From Hybos culiciformis (taxonomy: Eukaryota; Arthropoda; Insecta; Diptera; Hybotidae), in NCBI GenBank assembly GCA_964007475.1, contig OZ023273.1:114313812-114377811 (forward strand): a stretch of DNA of 64,000 nucleotides. The letters run 5' to 3'. Positions within the stretch are counted from its first letter, which is position 1. Each line of letters begins with the position of its first letter. The notes beneath the pieces were generated by a model, which did no database searches, was not told the DNA's origin, and worked only from the letters and a program-made list of their open reading frames with translations. This document shows positions 23,546-38,255 of the stretch, piece by piece. The position numbers and the translations under genes were made by a program.

Positions 23546-24047
23546 TGTTGTACCTTTTGGTACTATTATTCTTACCGTCATTCCTGTGTACAACTGTACA
23601 CACATGTTTTGAATTTAAGTACAATGTTGTACTTTGAATTCTTTGAAAATCTGTTAGCAGTAAAAACTGCACTTTAAAATCAATTTCTTAACAACAAAAT
23701 ATGTTTATCTAAACATATTTTGTTGTCTTGATCAACGTGACCAACTACCACTATAATGGTTTGCACATGCCGCATGCACTCACCAATACGGAACCAATTT
23801 ACTCTCATATTCTAAATACGTACCATAAAACACCTACACTAATTATATTCTAAAATTAACCATATTCTAAATACTTACTGCAATCACTTTCACTATATGT
23901 AATTATACTTACCATAAAATTAAATACTAACAAAGAATTATTATTATAAATATTGTCAAAATTTATTTATAAAAATTATTAATGTTTTATCGATCAATAA
24001 AAGAAGTTCAACTTAAAATTAAACAAAGTATTTTCTTTCTTATTACA
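23546..24047 (+). repeat. 3' LTR
   Basis: 502 bp, same sequence as the 5' LTR at an offset of 5065. The palindrome is at 23691-23707 / 23710-23726 and AATAAA at 23996-24001. The flank after 24047 is GTAC, matching the bases before the 5' LTR. Identity of the two LTRs implies recent insertion, because both are copied from one template. Confidence 0.95.
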
Positions 24048-27000
24048 GTACTTACAATAAATTATTAAAAATAATACTTTTGCAAATATAGTATATACTA
24101 CTTATGATGTTGTTAACAATAATGTGGTGTGAATTTTCAAGGAAAAATGTGCGCCTATTTATCGTTAAAAACCACAAAAGTCTATGCTTCAAACAAAAAA
24201 AAAAATAAATAAAAGAAATAAAATCTCTCATTAGGAATATAATATTTCTATTAATTTATATATTATGGTGTAAAGAAAATACATGAATTGTGTGATTCAC
24301 ACTATACTATTCTCACCTAAATATATGTGTTTCTGTTTATTTAAAAAAAATTTTTTTTTTTTTATAAAATTCATAGCATTTTACAAATACAACAAGTTTT
24401 CACTAATTTTATTTTTTTACAGTACAGACATTTAGTTTTAATAAAGGTAAAAAATGAATATCAATTAATAAAAATTAATTAAAATTAACCCAAAACATTA
24501 GTTTCCTATCTTCTGTCATGCAAAAAAAAAAAAAACTAGGTAAACTTCTATCTAGTATAACAAACTATGAAAACACATATTCTGTTTACACAGTAAAAAT
24601 ATCATGCAAATATGTTGAAATTGCATAATAAGTTTAGATAAAAAAAACATAATTTTTTTTTTTCAAATAATTATTTAATATAATGACCCGAAAATGAAAT
24701 CAAGGAAATGAAAATAAGAAAATCTGTGTACACATGTTATAACATATATATAATATTCTATGTATCATATTTAAATATGAAATTGTTATGCTTCAGATAT
24801 ATTTTCATCTATAAATACCATAAAATAATATATACACATTTTTCATTTGGTACAATAGTAAAAACCATTTGTCAATTTCTTTTTGTGACAGATTTCATTA
24901 AAACAAACAAATGGAAGGGAAAAACAAAACAAAAATTAGTTTTTTATTGTTTTTTATTTTATCAAATTTGGTTAAAGAATCTGAAAATAGTAGAAAAAAA
25001 AACATAATATTTAACAATTTAAAATAGTATAAGATGGAAAAACCGCAACATAGAAAAAAAAACATTTAAAATAGAATAATTAGAAATTTAATATTCATTT
25101 CAAATAAAATTCAAATTTTATTATATAATTTTAATACAAAAATTATTGTAATTAATAACTTTTAGACATCTTAATTTCAAATCATATGTACTAACACTGC
25201 ACACAAAACTGTCAGATTATCACTTTTCTTGTTATTTTTCCAAAACCACTAATTATTATTTTTTTCAAATACAATGTATATAGAGGCAAACATTGAAAGC
25301 ATTAAAATGTGTATGGCCAGATTATTGAATTGAGTATTTGAATATTTAGTATAAAGATTTGTTGAATACAGAATACACAAAATGGAATAATAATAATATC
25401 TTGAAGATTTTTCATTGACTATTAATTTATGTACATATATATATTTGCAATTGACAAATTTGGCATTAAAAAATCTGCTTCTTTTTTTTAAATGATGATT
25501 GCAAAATTTTTAAAGATTGTAGCAAAAAAAGACATAAAATAATAAATATAATGCGGAAATGACCTTGATTTCGAATATAAATTAGGTTTGGAACTGCGTA
25601 AAATATCAAACAGAATCACAAATCTCATAAATACATGAACTTACACATAGTACACACTAAGTTAATATTAATTTTTTATAAAGATGTAGTAGTAGTTCGA
25701 ATTTTTATTTTTTGGTGTAAGAATTATAACTTGGAATGCATTTTTATTTCTTCTCCCATTTTTTGAGCCCACATAAATTCGTGTATGTTTTCACAAGTGC
25801 ATAATGAACATTGTTGATATTTCAACTACATAATAATAAAGTAAATAAATATTAAATCATAATGATAAAATTTAATATGTTGTACCTGTACAATAATGTA
25901 CATAATTGGAATTCAAAACAAATTTCTTTCAATGATATTCATTTCAAATTGTCAAATATTTCGAAATTATTTTAATGTTAAAAATTTTTTAATTTTCAAT
26001 TTTATGTTTTTTTTTTCTTTTTTCTTATTTGTGGTACTAAAACCAAATTACAAATGTATAATTTTTCAAAAAAAAAATAAACCGATTTATTATTAAAAGC
26101 AAACCAAATTGTAATTTAAACATATAAGAAGAATTTTTATGGTTTTGAAGAAAAATAATTAATTTATTACGCAATTAAAATAAATCCATAAAAATCATGT
26201 GAAATAATAAAATTTAAAATATGTGTAAATATTTGTGAGAAAATTAACACAATTTTAATTAGTATGGTGCTCATTTCAGTTTAATATTTCCAAAAATAAA
26301 ATTATTGTTTCATCTTCAAATCTAAGTAGGATGAGACTGTGAAATTATAATATCTTCAAAGTATTTAAAACAACACAAACACTTATTTTAAGTTGATAAC
26401 TGAAAAAATGTAAGCCCGAGCTGGAAAGCGAAGCGCGGCTTGTGATAACGGAATTAAAAAAATTAAAAAAGTCAAGATTTGAACAGAAATTACCAATTGT
26501 TTAAGAAATTATTTCTAAATTTTCGTTATAACTTATAATTATTTTTTTTTTCGCCTTCTTTACTAAACTATTCTATCATCCCTATTAAAATAGTTCAAAG
26601 AAATTGTTATTAAAGTTACAAAAAAAAATTTTAATATTCAAGGTGCATAATATCTACACTCACATTGCCATCATGTAATAAAGAAACTTTAATAAGAAAG
26701 ATCTGATTTCATTATTCATTTACGATATCAATAAAGACCCTTAATATTATATTTATTTTGTAAATCTTTTAAATGGACAAAAATTTTGATGAATAAACCA
26801 ATGATTTGAAGAAAATAAAGATAATATCTCTTTTTATATAAAAATTAAGAATATATGTTCAATCAACAATCGCAATAACCAACAAAAATTTTTCAAAATA
26901 TTTCATACTTTCTCTTTTTCAGAATTAAATACCCGTACATAAAAAGATAATGCAGAAAAACCATCAAAGTTGACTTAATAATAACATGCCTTACATAATG

Positions 27001-29252
27001 TTTATATCGCCAATAACTATTCAACTTTAGCATGCCGAAACTTATAATATAGTATAATCATCATCATAATTCAATGCTAATTGACACTATTTATAAAATT
27101 TAATTTATTTTTTTCATATACTTATATTCTTCATTAATATACAAATATGAATTAAATAAAAAAAATTATTTAATTCTATAGACTATAAATTCCATATTTT
27201 CGGCATTTGCAATAGGATATAAAAAGAGAGACAATATAAGCTGTAATAGTTCTTCTTTATAGTTCTATTAGTCGATAATGATTTTATTTACCATGTGAAT
27301 GTCCTTTCGTAATCACCGAGCTTGATAATATGTCAAACAAGCAGACTAGACATTAATAAATATTTTAAATGAAAGAGTTAACTCTGTCTTTGTTTACATC
27401 ACCACCAATCAATATAAAATGTATCACTAGTTCTGAAGAAAAGAAAATATAATAAATTGTTGTCTTATAATTTTATTTATTTTTTTTTCATTTTACTGAA
27501 TGGTAACATAATATCTGATCAATGCTTATAAAATAACTATCTCTATATATATCTATTTTAAAAATGGAAGCATTTAATGTAATTGATGTCCATTCAGTTT
27601 TATATTCTTTCACTATATGGACATTAGTTTTTCTTCTTGTTGGACATTACTGAATTTTTTTTTTTTTTTACATTTTGTTGCCTTGTTCATTCATTTCCTT
27701 TTTGCCTTAAACTGGCAAAATATACAGACAGAGTATATAGGATATTTGAGGAAACATTTTTCAGTTCTCTGTGTATATAAAATGAAAAATCTAGAATAAA
27801 TCCTTTATTTTTATTCATTTTTTTTATATAGAAAATTTTTTTGCTAAAATAAGAAAGACAAACTGTTTTCAATATTTACTATCTTGATAAAGACGAAGAG
27901 CAAAGTCTGCAACAGAAATATAATAAGATAAAAAAAAAAAAATCAAAACAAAACTTAAAAACCAAACATAAATATAAAAAAAAAAATAATTTTTTTTTGT
28001 TTGTTAGATTTTGATACAAGAAATCACTTTGAAGAAATATACCATGTAAGCAACATAAAGATAGATTATTAGATTTTATACAATTTTTTTTTTTTTTGGA
28101 ATTTATTTAGATTTAGTACGTGATAAAGTGACGAAAAAAAAAACAACCTAAATATATTACGTTTTAATCTGGAAAAAAACAAAATTAGATAAGCCCTAAT
28201 TCTATCTCTAATGTGTTAAATTGTGAATTTTTTTGTTTTATGTTTTTCAAAGAATTTCGCATTCGAAAGGAAAAGAAAATTTCCACGATTAAATCTCGCA
28301 TTAAGCTGTTCACAATTTTAGAAATATATTCAAATTATTGATACCGATAAGTTTCGATGAGATTCTAAATTTAAATTTTACTGCTTTTTTACCATAAGAA
28401 CTTTAAAATAAAAAATTTGCAATTTCGATGTAGAGATTATTATAGTTTCAAGCAAGGTTGAATAATCATATTCTTAAATAACTAACCAACTCTAATGTGA
28501 CCAAATTTGATAAATAAGTAAAAAAATAAAATAATGAGTAAAATCTAAAAATTTTACTTTTTATTTTCTTAATTAGAAACTAACTCGCAATTATCTGAGG
28601 GGTCTCTTCAAGTCAATTTATATAAGCTATCATAAAACAAAAAGTTAATTATAAAAATAAAATAATAAAAAATGAATTTTATTTCTAATACTTTCATTAT
28701 ATATATAATTGAGATAATTTTTGAAATTCATTTAAAATTTATTTAACTTTATCGGCAATAAATTATGAAGAATAAATTAAATATATATATAATGTACATC
28801 TATTTAATATTTTCTTTGCAAAGATTGTATCTTTTAAATAGCTTTTTGATTTTAGAAAATATTTTCTATGTTGCATGTATACTATGTACATATGTATATG
28901 ATTATTATACATAATGTGGGATCGAAAAATATGTATAGTATGTATAGTATATGTATTTTTTTTATCATATTAAAAACTCATATCACGTTTGAGGCAAAAT
29001 TATTTCTATTTTTTTTTTTTTCAGAATGTTAGTATCATGCATATTATAAAGATCAATATTATATTAGAAAAAAAAAAAGTTTCTTCAATCACAATTTCTT
29101 TTTATTAAGTATTAAAAAGATAAAAAAAAAAGATCCTAAATGTTTTTAAGTCAAATTGTGAAAAAAAATTTTAGAGCTAGATACGATTTCACTTCACTTC
29201 ATAAAAAATAGGAATACGAATAAAATTTTATAGGAAATTAACTATAGAGTTG

Positions 29253-29276
29253 TTACTTTGTTACTTTGTTACTTTG
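29253..29276 (+). repeat. TTACTTTG x3 tandem repeat
   Basis: Three perfect 8-bp units. Confidence 0.85.
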
Positions 29277-32200
29277 TTAATATTGGATATAATTTTAACT
29301 ATTTTATTTTTATTTTAGTAATATCGATAGCGAGAACATAGAATCAAGAGAACCATAAGTAACCAACTGAACCTGCACCATAACTTGAGCAAAATTAACA
29401 AACCATAAAAATCAACAAAATTCTTTATAAGGATCCAAATAATAATTTTAATCGCAAATAAAAAAAAATTGATTTACTTAATTTTATTATCACTTTCTTT
29501 TTGATATCATCGTAAAAAAAAAATTAAGTACAAACAAAAAAGTGAACATATTTTCAATCATTTTTTTTTTTCTTTTTTTGTTTGGCACTTGGCATCTTTT
29601 TGATGTTTTTTAAATAAATTTTTTTCCGAATCTTTTTCTCTCTTTTATTTTATTTTTATTCTGATAAAATTTAATCTGATTTTTCTAAATCAAAAGAAAA
29701 CATAAACGAGATATATTTATATGTTTATGTTGTGTATTATGTAATGTTTATGTATATAGTCAGTTTGTGAGTTAAACATATCGGATTATTATTATTATTT
29801 TTTTAAATGATGTTATGTGTGCATAATTAGCGTTTGGTTGGGGAAAAATTTAAAGAAAACAAGAAAAAAATGTATTTACAATTTATGCTTTTAATAAAAA
29901 ATGTTAAAATTGAATGTAAGTAGATACAGTTTGGTTTTTTGATTAAAATTATTTTTGATTGTAATAAATTTATTATATTGTAAAAATAATCGTATAGATT
30001 ATAAACTGGCTTAACAGATTTGAAGACACTATTGTTTGAAAATCGGAACTGCAAGCTCAGGTCGAACTTTGAGCTTTCATCATGGTTAAATAATTTGTAT
30101 GGGGTTATCTTTGAGCTTCCAAGCAGAAAATGATTATTCAAGCAAAGGTGCAATTGTTTTTGATATAGCCCAATGAACTTTAAAACCGACAAGTTGAAAC
30201 GACAAACTCTAATATAGGCGGATCGGATCTATTTTATTTCAGCAAGTAATTTTTTCATTTTGTTTACGCATGGATCACATCATCATCTAAAAATAATAAT
30301 CATTTTGTTTGAAATTTTGATTTAAACATTTATGTGTATACACATCTCTAATTCAATATTATCCCTAACTTGTTTGTATGTTAAATCAATTGAAAAACAA
30401 AATAATATATTTTTGTTAGAATGTTTTTCTTTCATATCATCAAAGTCCCGGGTAAAAAAAACACAACCAAAACAAAAATAAAACATTAAAAAAATTAAGT
30501 CCTATTTGTCTTCCGTATTATATTTATTTATTTTTTTGTTGATGTGTTATCTTTATTTTTTTTTATTTTTTTTTTTTAGAAGAGAAAAATCAAAACAAGG
30601 ATGACACACGGACACATGCTGATTGTCTGTTCTTCTCGTTCATCAATATTATTATTTTCCTGGTTTTGTTTTTATTTAGGATAAAATTATATTTATTTGA
30701 CAAAATAAATAAAATATGAACACAACCAATACTATAACTACAGTTTTTTTATTTTTTAATCAATAAAAGAAATTATCCGGGACAACAACTCAATGGAACA
30801 GATTTATTATTATTATTTTTTTTTTTTTTCAAAGCAGATGTTTTGACTTTCATCAATAAAAGCATAATCAATTGAAATGAGCCATCAAACGTTTATACTT
30901 CGTTTACGGAAAAATAAAACTGATAATAAAGCAGAAACATAAAATATATTTGTAACACACAAATTTTTGGAGTTTTAAATTTAGTTTTGTAATAATGTCA
31001 AATTCCCTGAGCATTTTAGATCGTCCATGAAAAAATTGGTTCAAATTTACACGTATTTAGATTAATGAATAAAAAGTAATAAGCTTCTATTTTAAAGCTG
31101 GCTATACCTGATAGGAATAGCCTTCTATAGATTACTGAAAATTTCTCATTAAATATAAAATAATTTATTCTTATATTTATTATGTATTATATGAAACTTG
31201 GAAGAAAAAAATCTCTGATTAATGACAAAAAAAAATAGATACAAGATAAAAGATAGTTATCTTATATTTTTATGAAGTTCCAATCAGATATGAGTTCAGA
31301 TTAAAACTTCGTTTTAAAATTCTATCCAAATATGAATATAAGAAATATATACCTACGTCAATCTTATAAAATTTATGTTCTATTAATTGAAATATATATA
31401 TATATATTTTTAATTTATCGAGAAAACCAGAAATTATAGAGAAAAAAAAGAGGAAATTAACTAAATTTAATGTAAAGGTAAAATTAATGTTTTTTTTCTT
31501 TATACAAGTGTTAAACCTAATATACAAGATTTCCAACACTTTAGAGATCCGTTAATATTGAGTTTTTTTTTTTTTCATTTTTTTTTGAATAAATTAATAC
31601 TAAGTAGCAAGCGTAATTGTAATTAATGATACTTAAATATGAATTCATTAAAACTTAACTTCATTCAATATTCATTAATATAATGTTACACCACATAGAT
31701 ACATATAAATGTATATAGTCAAACACTATGCTTGCTGAACGAATAATATTATAAAATTTCATGGCACACATTATAACAACATCCAATTATGTATTTAATT
31801 CTGATATCAGGTATTTTTATTACAAATTTTAATAGTAATTATGCCATATAAATCCTAAAAATATAAATAATAAAACATAAAAAAAAAAAATAAAACATCA
31901 TACCATCATATATATGTACATATCTGTAACATCATTATCATGATTTGCCTTCCATCATGTAATAATAATCCTTAATTTCCGTTCTTTCATTCTTCTGGCT
32001 TAAATTATATCAAAAAAAAAAAAATAAATAAATAAAAATAAAAGCTGCCTATATTATATTATACCATCAATGCTGTTAACCAACACTCATATTTCTTTAT
32101 ATTCATGAAATATTATGAAAATAAATATAAAATAAAACAAAACAAAGTACCTACAACAGATATTATGTATATAACACAGAACATATATCTTCTATAGAAA

Positions 32201-35200
32201 CCTATACAACATATTACAACATACTGCATAATATTTTTAGTTATTTTTACCCAATTAATTTGATCCATATTACTATATAGAAATTTTTAATGATATTTTA
32301 TTACATTTAAACTTTTTAAAGGATCAAGGCAATTTGTCAAATATTAATTTTCCATTTACCTTTAGTAAAAACAAGATTTTTTATAATTCTGCATTTTTGT
32401 TTTGGAATATTTAAAAAAAAAAAATTTAATTTAAATATTTTTAGGGATAAAAAATATTTGAAGAAAATCAAAATATAAATGTTTAATGAAAGACATTTTC
32501 ACAAGGTACTTAATGTATGTAAATCTCTTTAATAATTCATGTTAACATTTTTTGACGTCGTACATCAGAGCTCCCGAACTTTTATATAATTTTGCTTCAA
32601 TTTTGACATTTCTATAATATCGTATTAAAGAAGGTAGAAAAAGAAGTACCAAAAAGTTAGATAAACCATCATATACCATCATCTACTATATCCATGGTCA
32701 AAATGCAATCATATGTAAATTTTGAATATAATTAATTCCCTAGAATCTTTTCATTAAAAAATATATTTGTGCTGATCTTTTTCTTTCTTTATTACCATAA
32801 ACATTTTTTTTTTTTCGTTCTTTTTTATATTTTTTTTTTTTTTTTTTGAAAAATGACATGGTAAAAAAATTCACAAGACTATCAGATATCGATTTGTAAC
32901 ACAGAAAAGAAAAAAAAATTGATAAATTAAAAAATAAGCATGCATACACCGATTCAATTAGGATGAATCGATTAAATTAGTTGGCAATTTGTTTTGCAGA
33001 GAAAAAAAAAAAAAATATTAATAAAATGCTTCTGGAAAATTATATGTCTCTTCTTTCATATTCAATTTTAGCAGACATACATAATATATATATATATAAG
33101 AAATGAAGAACCCATTCAATTTCTCGTTATACAACAGATGATAAATAATATTTTATTTTATCAATGACCCCTTAGATTGGTGCAAAAAAAATATCAAATT
33201 TCAGGTATAAAAACATAAAAATTATGTCCCTGATAATAATGTTAATTTATTAAGGCTAAATTTGTAAAAAAAAAAATAAAACAATTTTTTCATAAATATT
33301 TTACTTTCCATTTCTAAGATGAATTTCATAAATTTTTGCCAAAAATTCTTAAACTTTCCTTATGTTTTACTACGGTAATGCTGTGGAAACTGGCGAATTT
33401 TTTTCTCTACATTTTTAACGTTATGTTTCTCATACTTAAATTCTTAAATTAGAATTAGAACTAGAATAGGATAATTCGTTTTGGTATGCTTGTAACTTTA
33501 AACTAAAAAATGGGTTTCACAGCAAAATAAATAGCATAGATTGCATATGCATTTTCTTATTGTGTAAAGAACAGCTGTTGACTAATTTAAAATAAAAAAA
33601 TTAACGAACGAACGTAAATTAGGTAAGCAAATTGACAAACTCACATCACATTTTTCAGAATATTTCAAAAAAAAATTTAAACATAATCTAAAATTAACAT
33701 TATATGTATTTTATATAAAGTATATATATATAAAGTAGTATTATGTAAAACTCAATTCATCAGCAAACATACATAGCAATAAGCTTATGAAACGCCTTAT
33801 AATATTTTGAATAATTTTTTTTTATCATAAAGAAAAAAAGAAAAATAAACGTCAATAAATCTAGATTTTCTTTTAGTCCTGCAGTGGACCTTAGGCGTAC
33901 AATTAATAATAATAAAAGTCCGATTAATAGAAAATATAAAGCAGAATTATTATTAAGAATTGCATAATTATTTTAACATTACACAAAAATGGAAAAAAAT
34001 GGTTTTTTCTTATTTTAATTTTTTTTTTGCATAAAATTTCCATAAACACTACTGCTGTCAGATATTTTTGTATCTACTTTTAAACCTGAACGCGCGCGTA
34101 ACCACTTTTTTTTTTTTTTTTTCTATGAAAGATAATAATAATTATGCAAATTTCTGTTAAAGCAAAGTATAGTATAATACCCACAAAGATACTTAACATT
34201 TTTATAGGTCTGATTAAATTTCAATCAACCATTAATTGTTATTCAAGAAAAGAAATTAACAAGAGATTACAAAATGATACCAAGTCCATTCTTTTTAATT
34301 ATAAGAAAAATAAAAATTGAAAAATTCAATTAAGGCTTGATTTTTACAATTTTATATTTATTTATTTATTTATTTAAAGTACGAAAATTGAATTGCATTA
34401 TTCCAATGGGGTAAAAAATTCAGAGAAAAGAATCGAAAATTCATCTATTTCGAGCATATAAAAACTATTATGAAAAGTTCATTCTTCAATAAAGTTATCT
34501 ACCCAGCTTAATAATATCGGATCAAATAAATGCGTGATTACCTTTTTATTTTTAAATCATAAAATAAGGTTTCTGTCCTAAAAATGTATTACATTTAAAA
34601 TTTTATTATATACCAATTTTAATAAAAAACAATTTTTTTGTTCGACCACTTGATTTCTTGTGATTAAAAAAAAAATATGTTAGATTTACGATTTCTAATA
34701 ACAAATTGATATTTTTTTCTTTAATTTCTGTGATTTCTCAAGAAAAATCATAATAATATATTATTAGCACTATTACCTCATTTTTTTGTAGTTTAAAGAA
34801 ATAAATATTTCCGTATTTATGTTTTGTAATTGCACTAATAAATGCCTTTTATAATGTCATAAACTGATTCATATTTTAGCAATAGTTTAATTCAAAAAAG
34901 ACCATAAGTTGGTTCTAACAAATTTATTTCTTTAAGAAGATTATTATAATAACTAATTAAATTGTTCGTGGTTTAGCTATTCATATACATTTGAGTCTCG
35001 AGGTGAAACCAAAAACAACTTATTTTGCTTATAGTATGTTCGATTCATATCTTGTATCTAGACATTTTTTCATCTCCTCCACAAAAGCCGTAAATATTAG
35101 TTTTTTATAAGTCCAATTATTTTTAGATAGAACTGACTGAGCCGATAGAATTATTAAATGTCCGACAAGTTGTTGATTTTTTTTTTAATATCTAAAATTT

Positions 35201-38053
35201 TATTAGATCATTTATAAGTATACATAATCAATTAACTATTATAGGCGCTCAAGCTATTTTTAATAAAATTAAAACTTTCAATTCATTGGATGAAGTAACA
35301 CCACTTGATACTACTTTTCATGTCAATATTCTTTATAATTTATTGATTGCCAGTTTTTAAGTTTTAAAGAGTGCCCTCTATAAAAAAATAAACAATATAT
35401 TGCGTAGGTTCAATTGAAATTGAAATTGTTTAAAAAAAAAAAAAAAGAGAAAGAAAATCTGCGAACCATAATATGTTTTTATTAGTTTTTTTTTTACAGG
35501 AAAAATGTGTTAATTTTGAAAAATACATTTAAAAGCACTTAAAAAAATCTCATAATTATCAATAACATAGCAACAACAAAATAATTTATATAAATAATGT
35601 TTTTTCTTATAAGAGGAATAATAACAAAGCGTTGTTTATATTGGCAACTAACAGATTTTATTGAAGCTATCAAAAAAAAAATGCATTCACATTTGAGCCC
35701 GTTAATTAAAATACCACATGTAGCATGTACTTATCCGTAAATTTATTGGTTGTAATCTTTTTATTTTCAATATACACAAGATAAATTATTATGAGTATAG
35801 ACTTCTATGATTACAATTATTTTAAAAAATAGAATATTTTTACACATAAAAGTGCAGATAATTTGATCTTATCTTTCAATTAATTTATATTAATCTGCGC
35901 TCTCACTACCTATAGTTCCAATAATTTATAAGACTATAAAACTAACTACATACCTATATAATTTATATCAAAACTACATTTATGTGTATCAAATAAACGA
36001 TTTATTTAATTAACAATAAATTCATTAATATATTTCAGCATATGATAATATTTCTCTTATGCAAATGTCACTTAAGAACCTTTGTAACTACCTTAAATAT
36101 TAAAGAAACCCGCCAATTTGTATTTCAAATAGAATATAATAATGAAGTTCTCATAAATATTCTAATTTATTAAAATACTAATTTAATTCTCACTTATTTA
36201 AATAACAATTAATTAAGATTTAATAAAAATTAATTTTATTGTGTAATATATAAATTTCAATTTCTTTATAAATAAATATATATTATTAATTTTATTATAA
36301 AATTAAGTCGGTGAATAAGAAATTAGTAATAAATTTTATCTAAATATTATTATTCGATATCAGCAGGTGCAAATTGACTATATATTGCAATTGCAGCTCA
36401 AATATAATTATATTAATAATATAAATAAAATGCAGGTTACACACACATGAAGGTCATTTTACTTTACAAGATTATATTTCATAGATTTTATTGTAAATAA
36501 TGTACGTAACGTATATAAAAAAAAGTAAGTTTAACATTTTTAAAGTGATAATTATTTTTTTTTTAATGAATTTATTATTTATTCAATTTATCGATAAGAT
36601 AATAATTTGTTTTATAGTCCTAATAGCCTTTAAAGTTGATATGCGAATAATAAAAAAACAAAATTTACAAGATAATGAAATCGGCAAATGGTCAGTCTAA
36701 TAAAATGGACATATATACAATATCCAATAAATTTTTTTGAATGAAACTAATATTAAGAATTTGTATTAAGTTAAAAATTAAGTTACTTGTACTTGTTAAT
36801 TTATAATTATTACAAAACAAAATTTAGCAAGATCATTGCGAAACAGTTTTTTAAACTTTTTATAAAATTATTTGAACTGAAATAGTGGTTCATAGATATT
36901 TTGAAAGCTATTAGAAACTTATTTTTCAATCAAATATGTGTTTAAATCCCATATAAGTATGTAAAAAAAAATACCCTTTAAGTAGCAGATAAAGATCTGA
37001 AACTTTACTTTCTGTATTTCTTATTCTTATTCTCATTGCAGTTAAAATTTTGACATAGTACCTACATAATTTATATTTTAGTTTCTTATTACTAGGTGCA
37101 TTGCACATATTTATAGCTTTGACACTATTCGATTTTTAAGTATTTTTCATTTACATTAAAGATTGAGCTGTAAAAATTAAAAGATTTTGCTTTTATAATA
37201 CCCACATGATTCATTTAAATAAAAACAATATTTTTTTTCATCTTATCATTATATACTTATACAATACTATTCTTAATGTCCACTCAAAATAACTTCAAAA
37301 CTGTATTTGAAATTTTAATTTATTATACATCCCATATGTATTATTTTATATTTTATTAACATAACGAGAACTACATATAAATTGGTTTTGCTAGGAAAAT
37401 GTGCGGTCGCCCAAAAAATTTATATTTTATTAATACCCGCACAAAGTTTCCCATAACCAAAAATTCTGATTCATTTACTATTCATCAACACTTCGATTAG
37501 AAGATGTGAAAAAATAAAAAAAAATAAAATACTGAAGTACCGCACATAATAAAATCAATCTATTAAAATAAATCATTATTATTTTTTACATTGTTAGTAT
37601 TCCCTTTTGTTTTTCACCCTAACTTAAAAATTTAAGAATTTTTAAGAAACATTTTAAAAAAAAAAGTTTTAGATACTTACATTATCTTTTAATTCATAAT
37701 CACAATTGTGTATTGTTGAAAATATATTATTGTGAATTTTTTTTTTTATCTGACACACACGTTTTCATTAAATTGTGCTTCTTATAAAATCTTTTAAAGT
37801 GTACATAAGCTTCAAATTAAAAACAATTTATTATAAATTAACTTTGTATCAAAGTAAATTTCCAGAAATAATACTCAATACTGATTAGTTGCAGATCTTT
37901 GAAATTATTTATCTGCTCTCTTAACAAAATACGTCTTTTCTGTGTTTGCTTCTCTTCTTCTCAGTATCCGTTATCGCCGAACAAAAATATATATCTTATT
38001 TACTATATCTTCTATCTACAATGTCCATTTATATAAACTTTTTATAAACTGTT

Positions 38054-38255
38054 ACTGTTTAAGCTGCTGTTTTTCCAGCAAAAATGAGAAACATTAACAT
38101 CATCAATTCCTGAATAAAGAATAAGTTTACATTTAATGATCGTTTATGAGGAAAGATGTGTGCACATCTTTTGCTAAAAAATGATACTGTTTACTCTGCT
38201 GATTTTTCAGGAAAAATGAGAAACATTAATATCATCAATTCCAGATTAAAAACTA
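38054..38255 (+). repeat. Diverged direct duplication, 132-bp period
   Basis: About 68 bp starting ACTGTTTA at 38054 recurs from 38186, sharing AAAAATGAGAAACATTAA and ATCATCAATTCC. Between the copies is AAAGATGTG-TG-CACATCTTT, a 9-bp-stem hairpin. Near 38545 a related AAATGTGCACATTT follows. This is a possible old tandem element. Confidence 0.55.

Larger units (their letters stand above)
18481..24047 (+). mobile_element. Ty3/Gypsy-type LTR retrotransposon, internally deleted
   Basis: Seen: a 5567-bp element with 502-bp direct LTRs (TG...CA) that I read as identical, flanked by GTAC (18477-18480 and 24048-24051) as a 4-bp target duplication. A tRNA primer-binding site follows the 5' LTR directly and a polypurine tract abuts the 3' LTR. 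Inside are a leader of about 2 kb, one ORF (21055-22662), and about 0.9 kb of A-rich 3' sequence. Known: the 4-bp duplication, tRNA-Arg priming and HHCC finger fit Ty3/Gypsy elements, and the pre-integrase segment looks most like the mdg1/412 group. No reverse transcriptase, RNase H or integrase core is present, so the copy is non-autonomous. It lies antisense to Trim9. Confidence 0.93.

Noticed and set aside
29827..30192. 121-codon minus-strand frame, open upstream as well
   Set aside because: Several frames on both strands are open here because the patch is less AT-rich; I see no family signature and no splice sites in a consistent frame.
34980..35060. tRNA B-box-like GTTCGATTC
   Set aside because: No matching A box, acceptor stem or cloverleaf around it.
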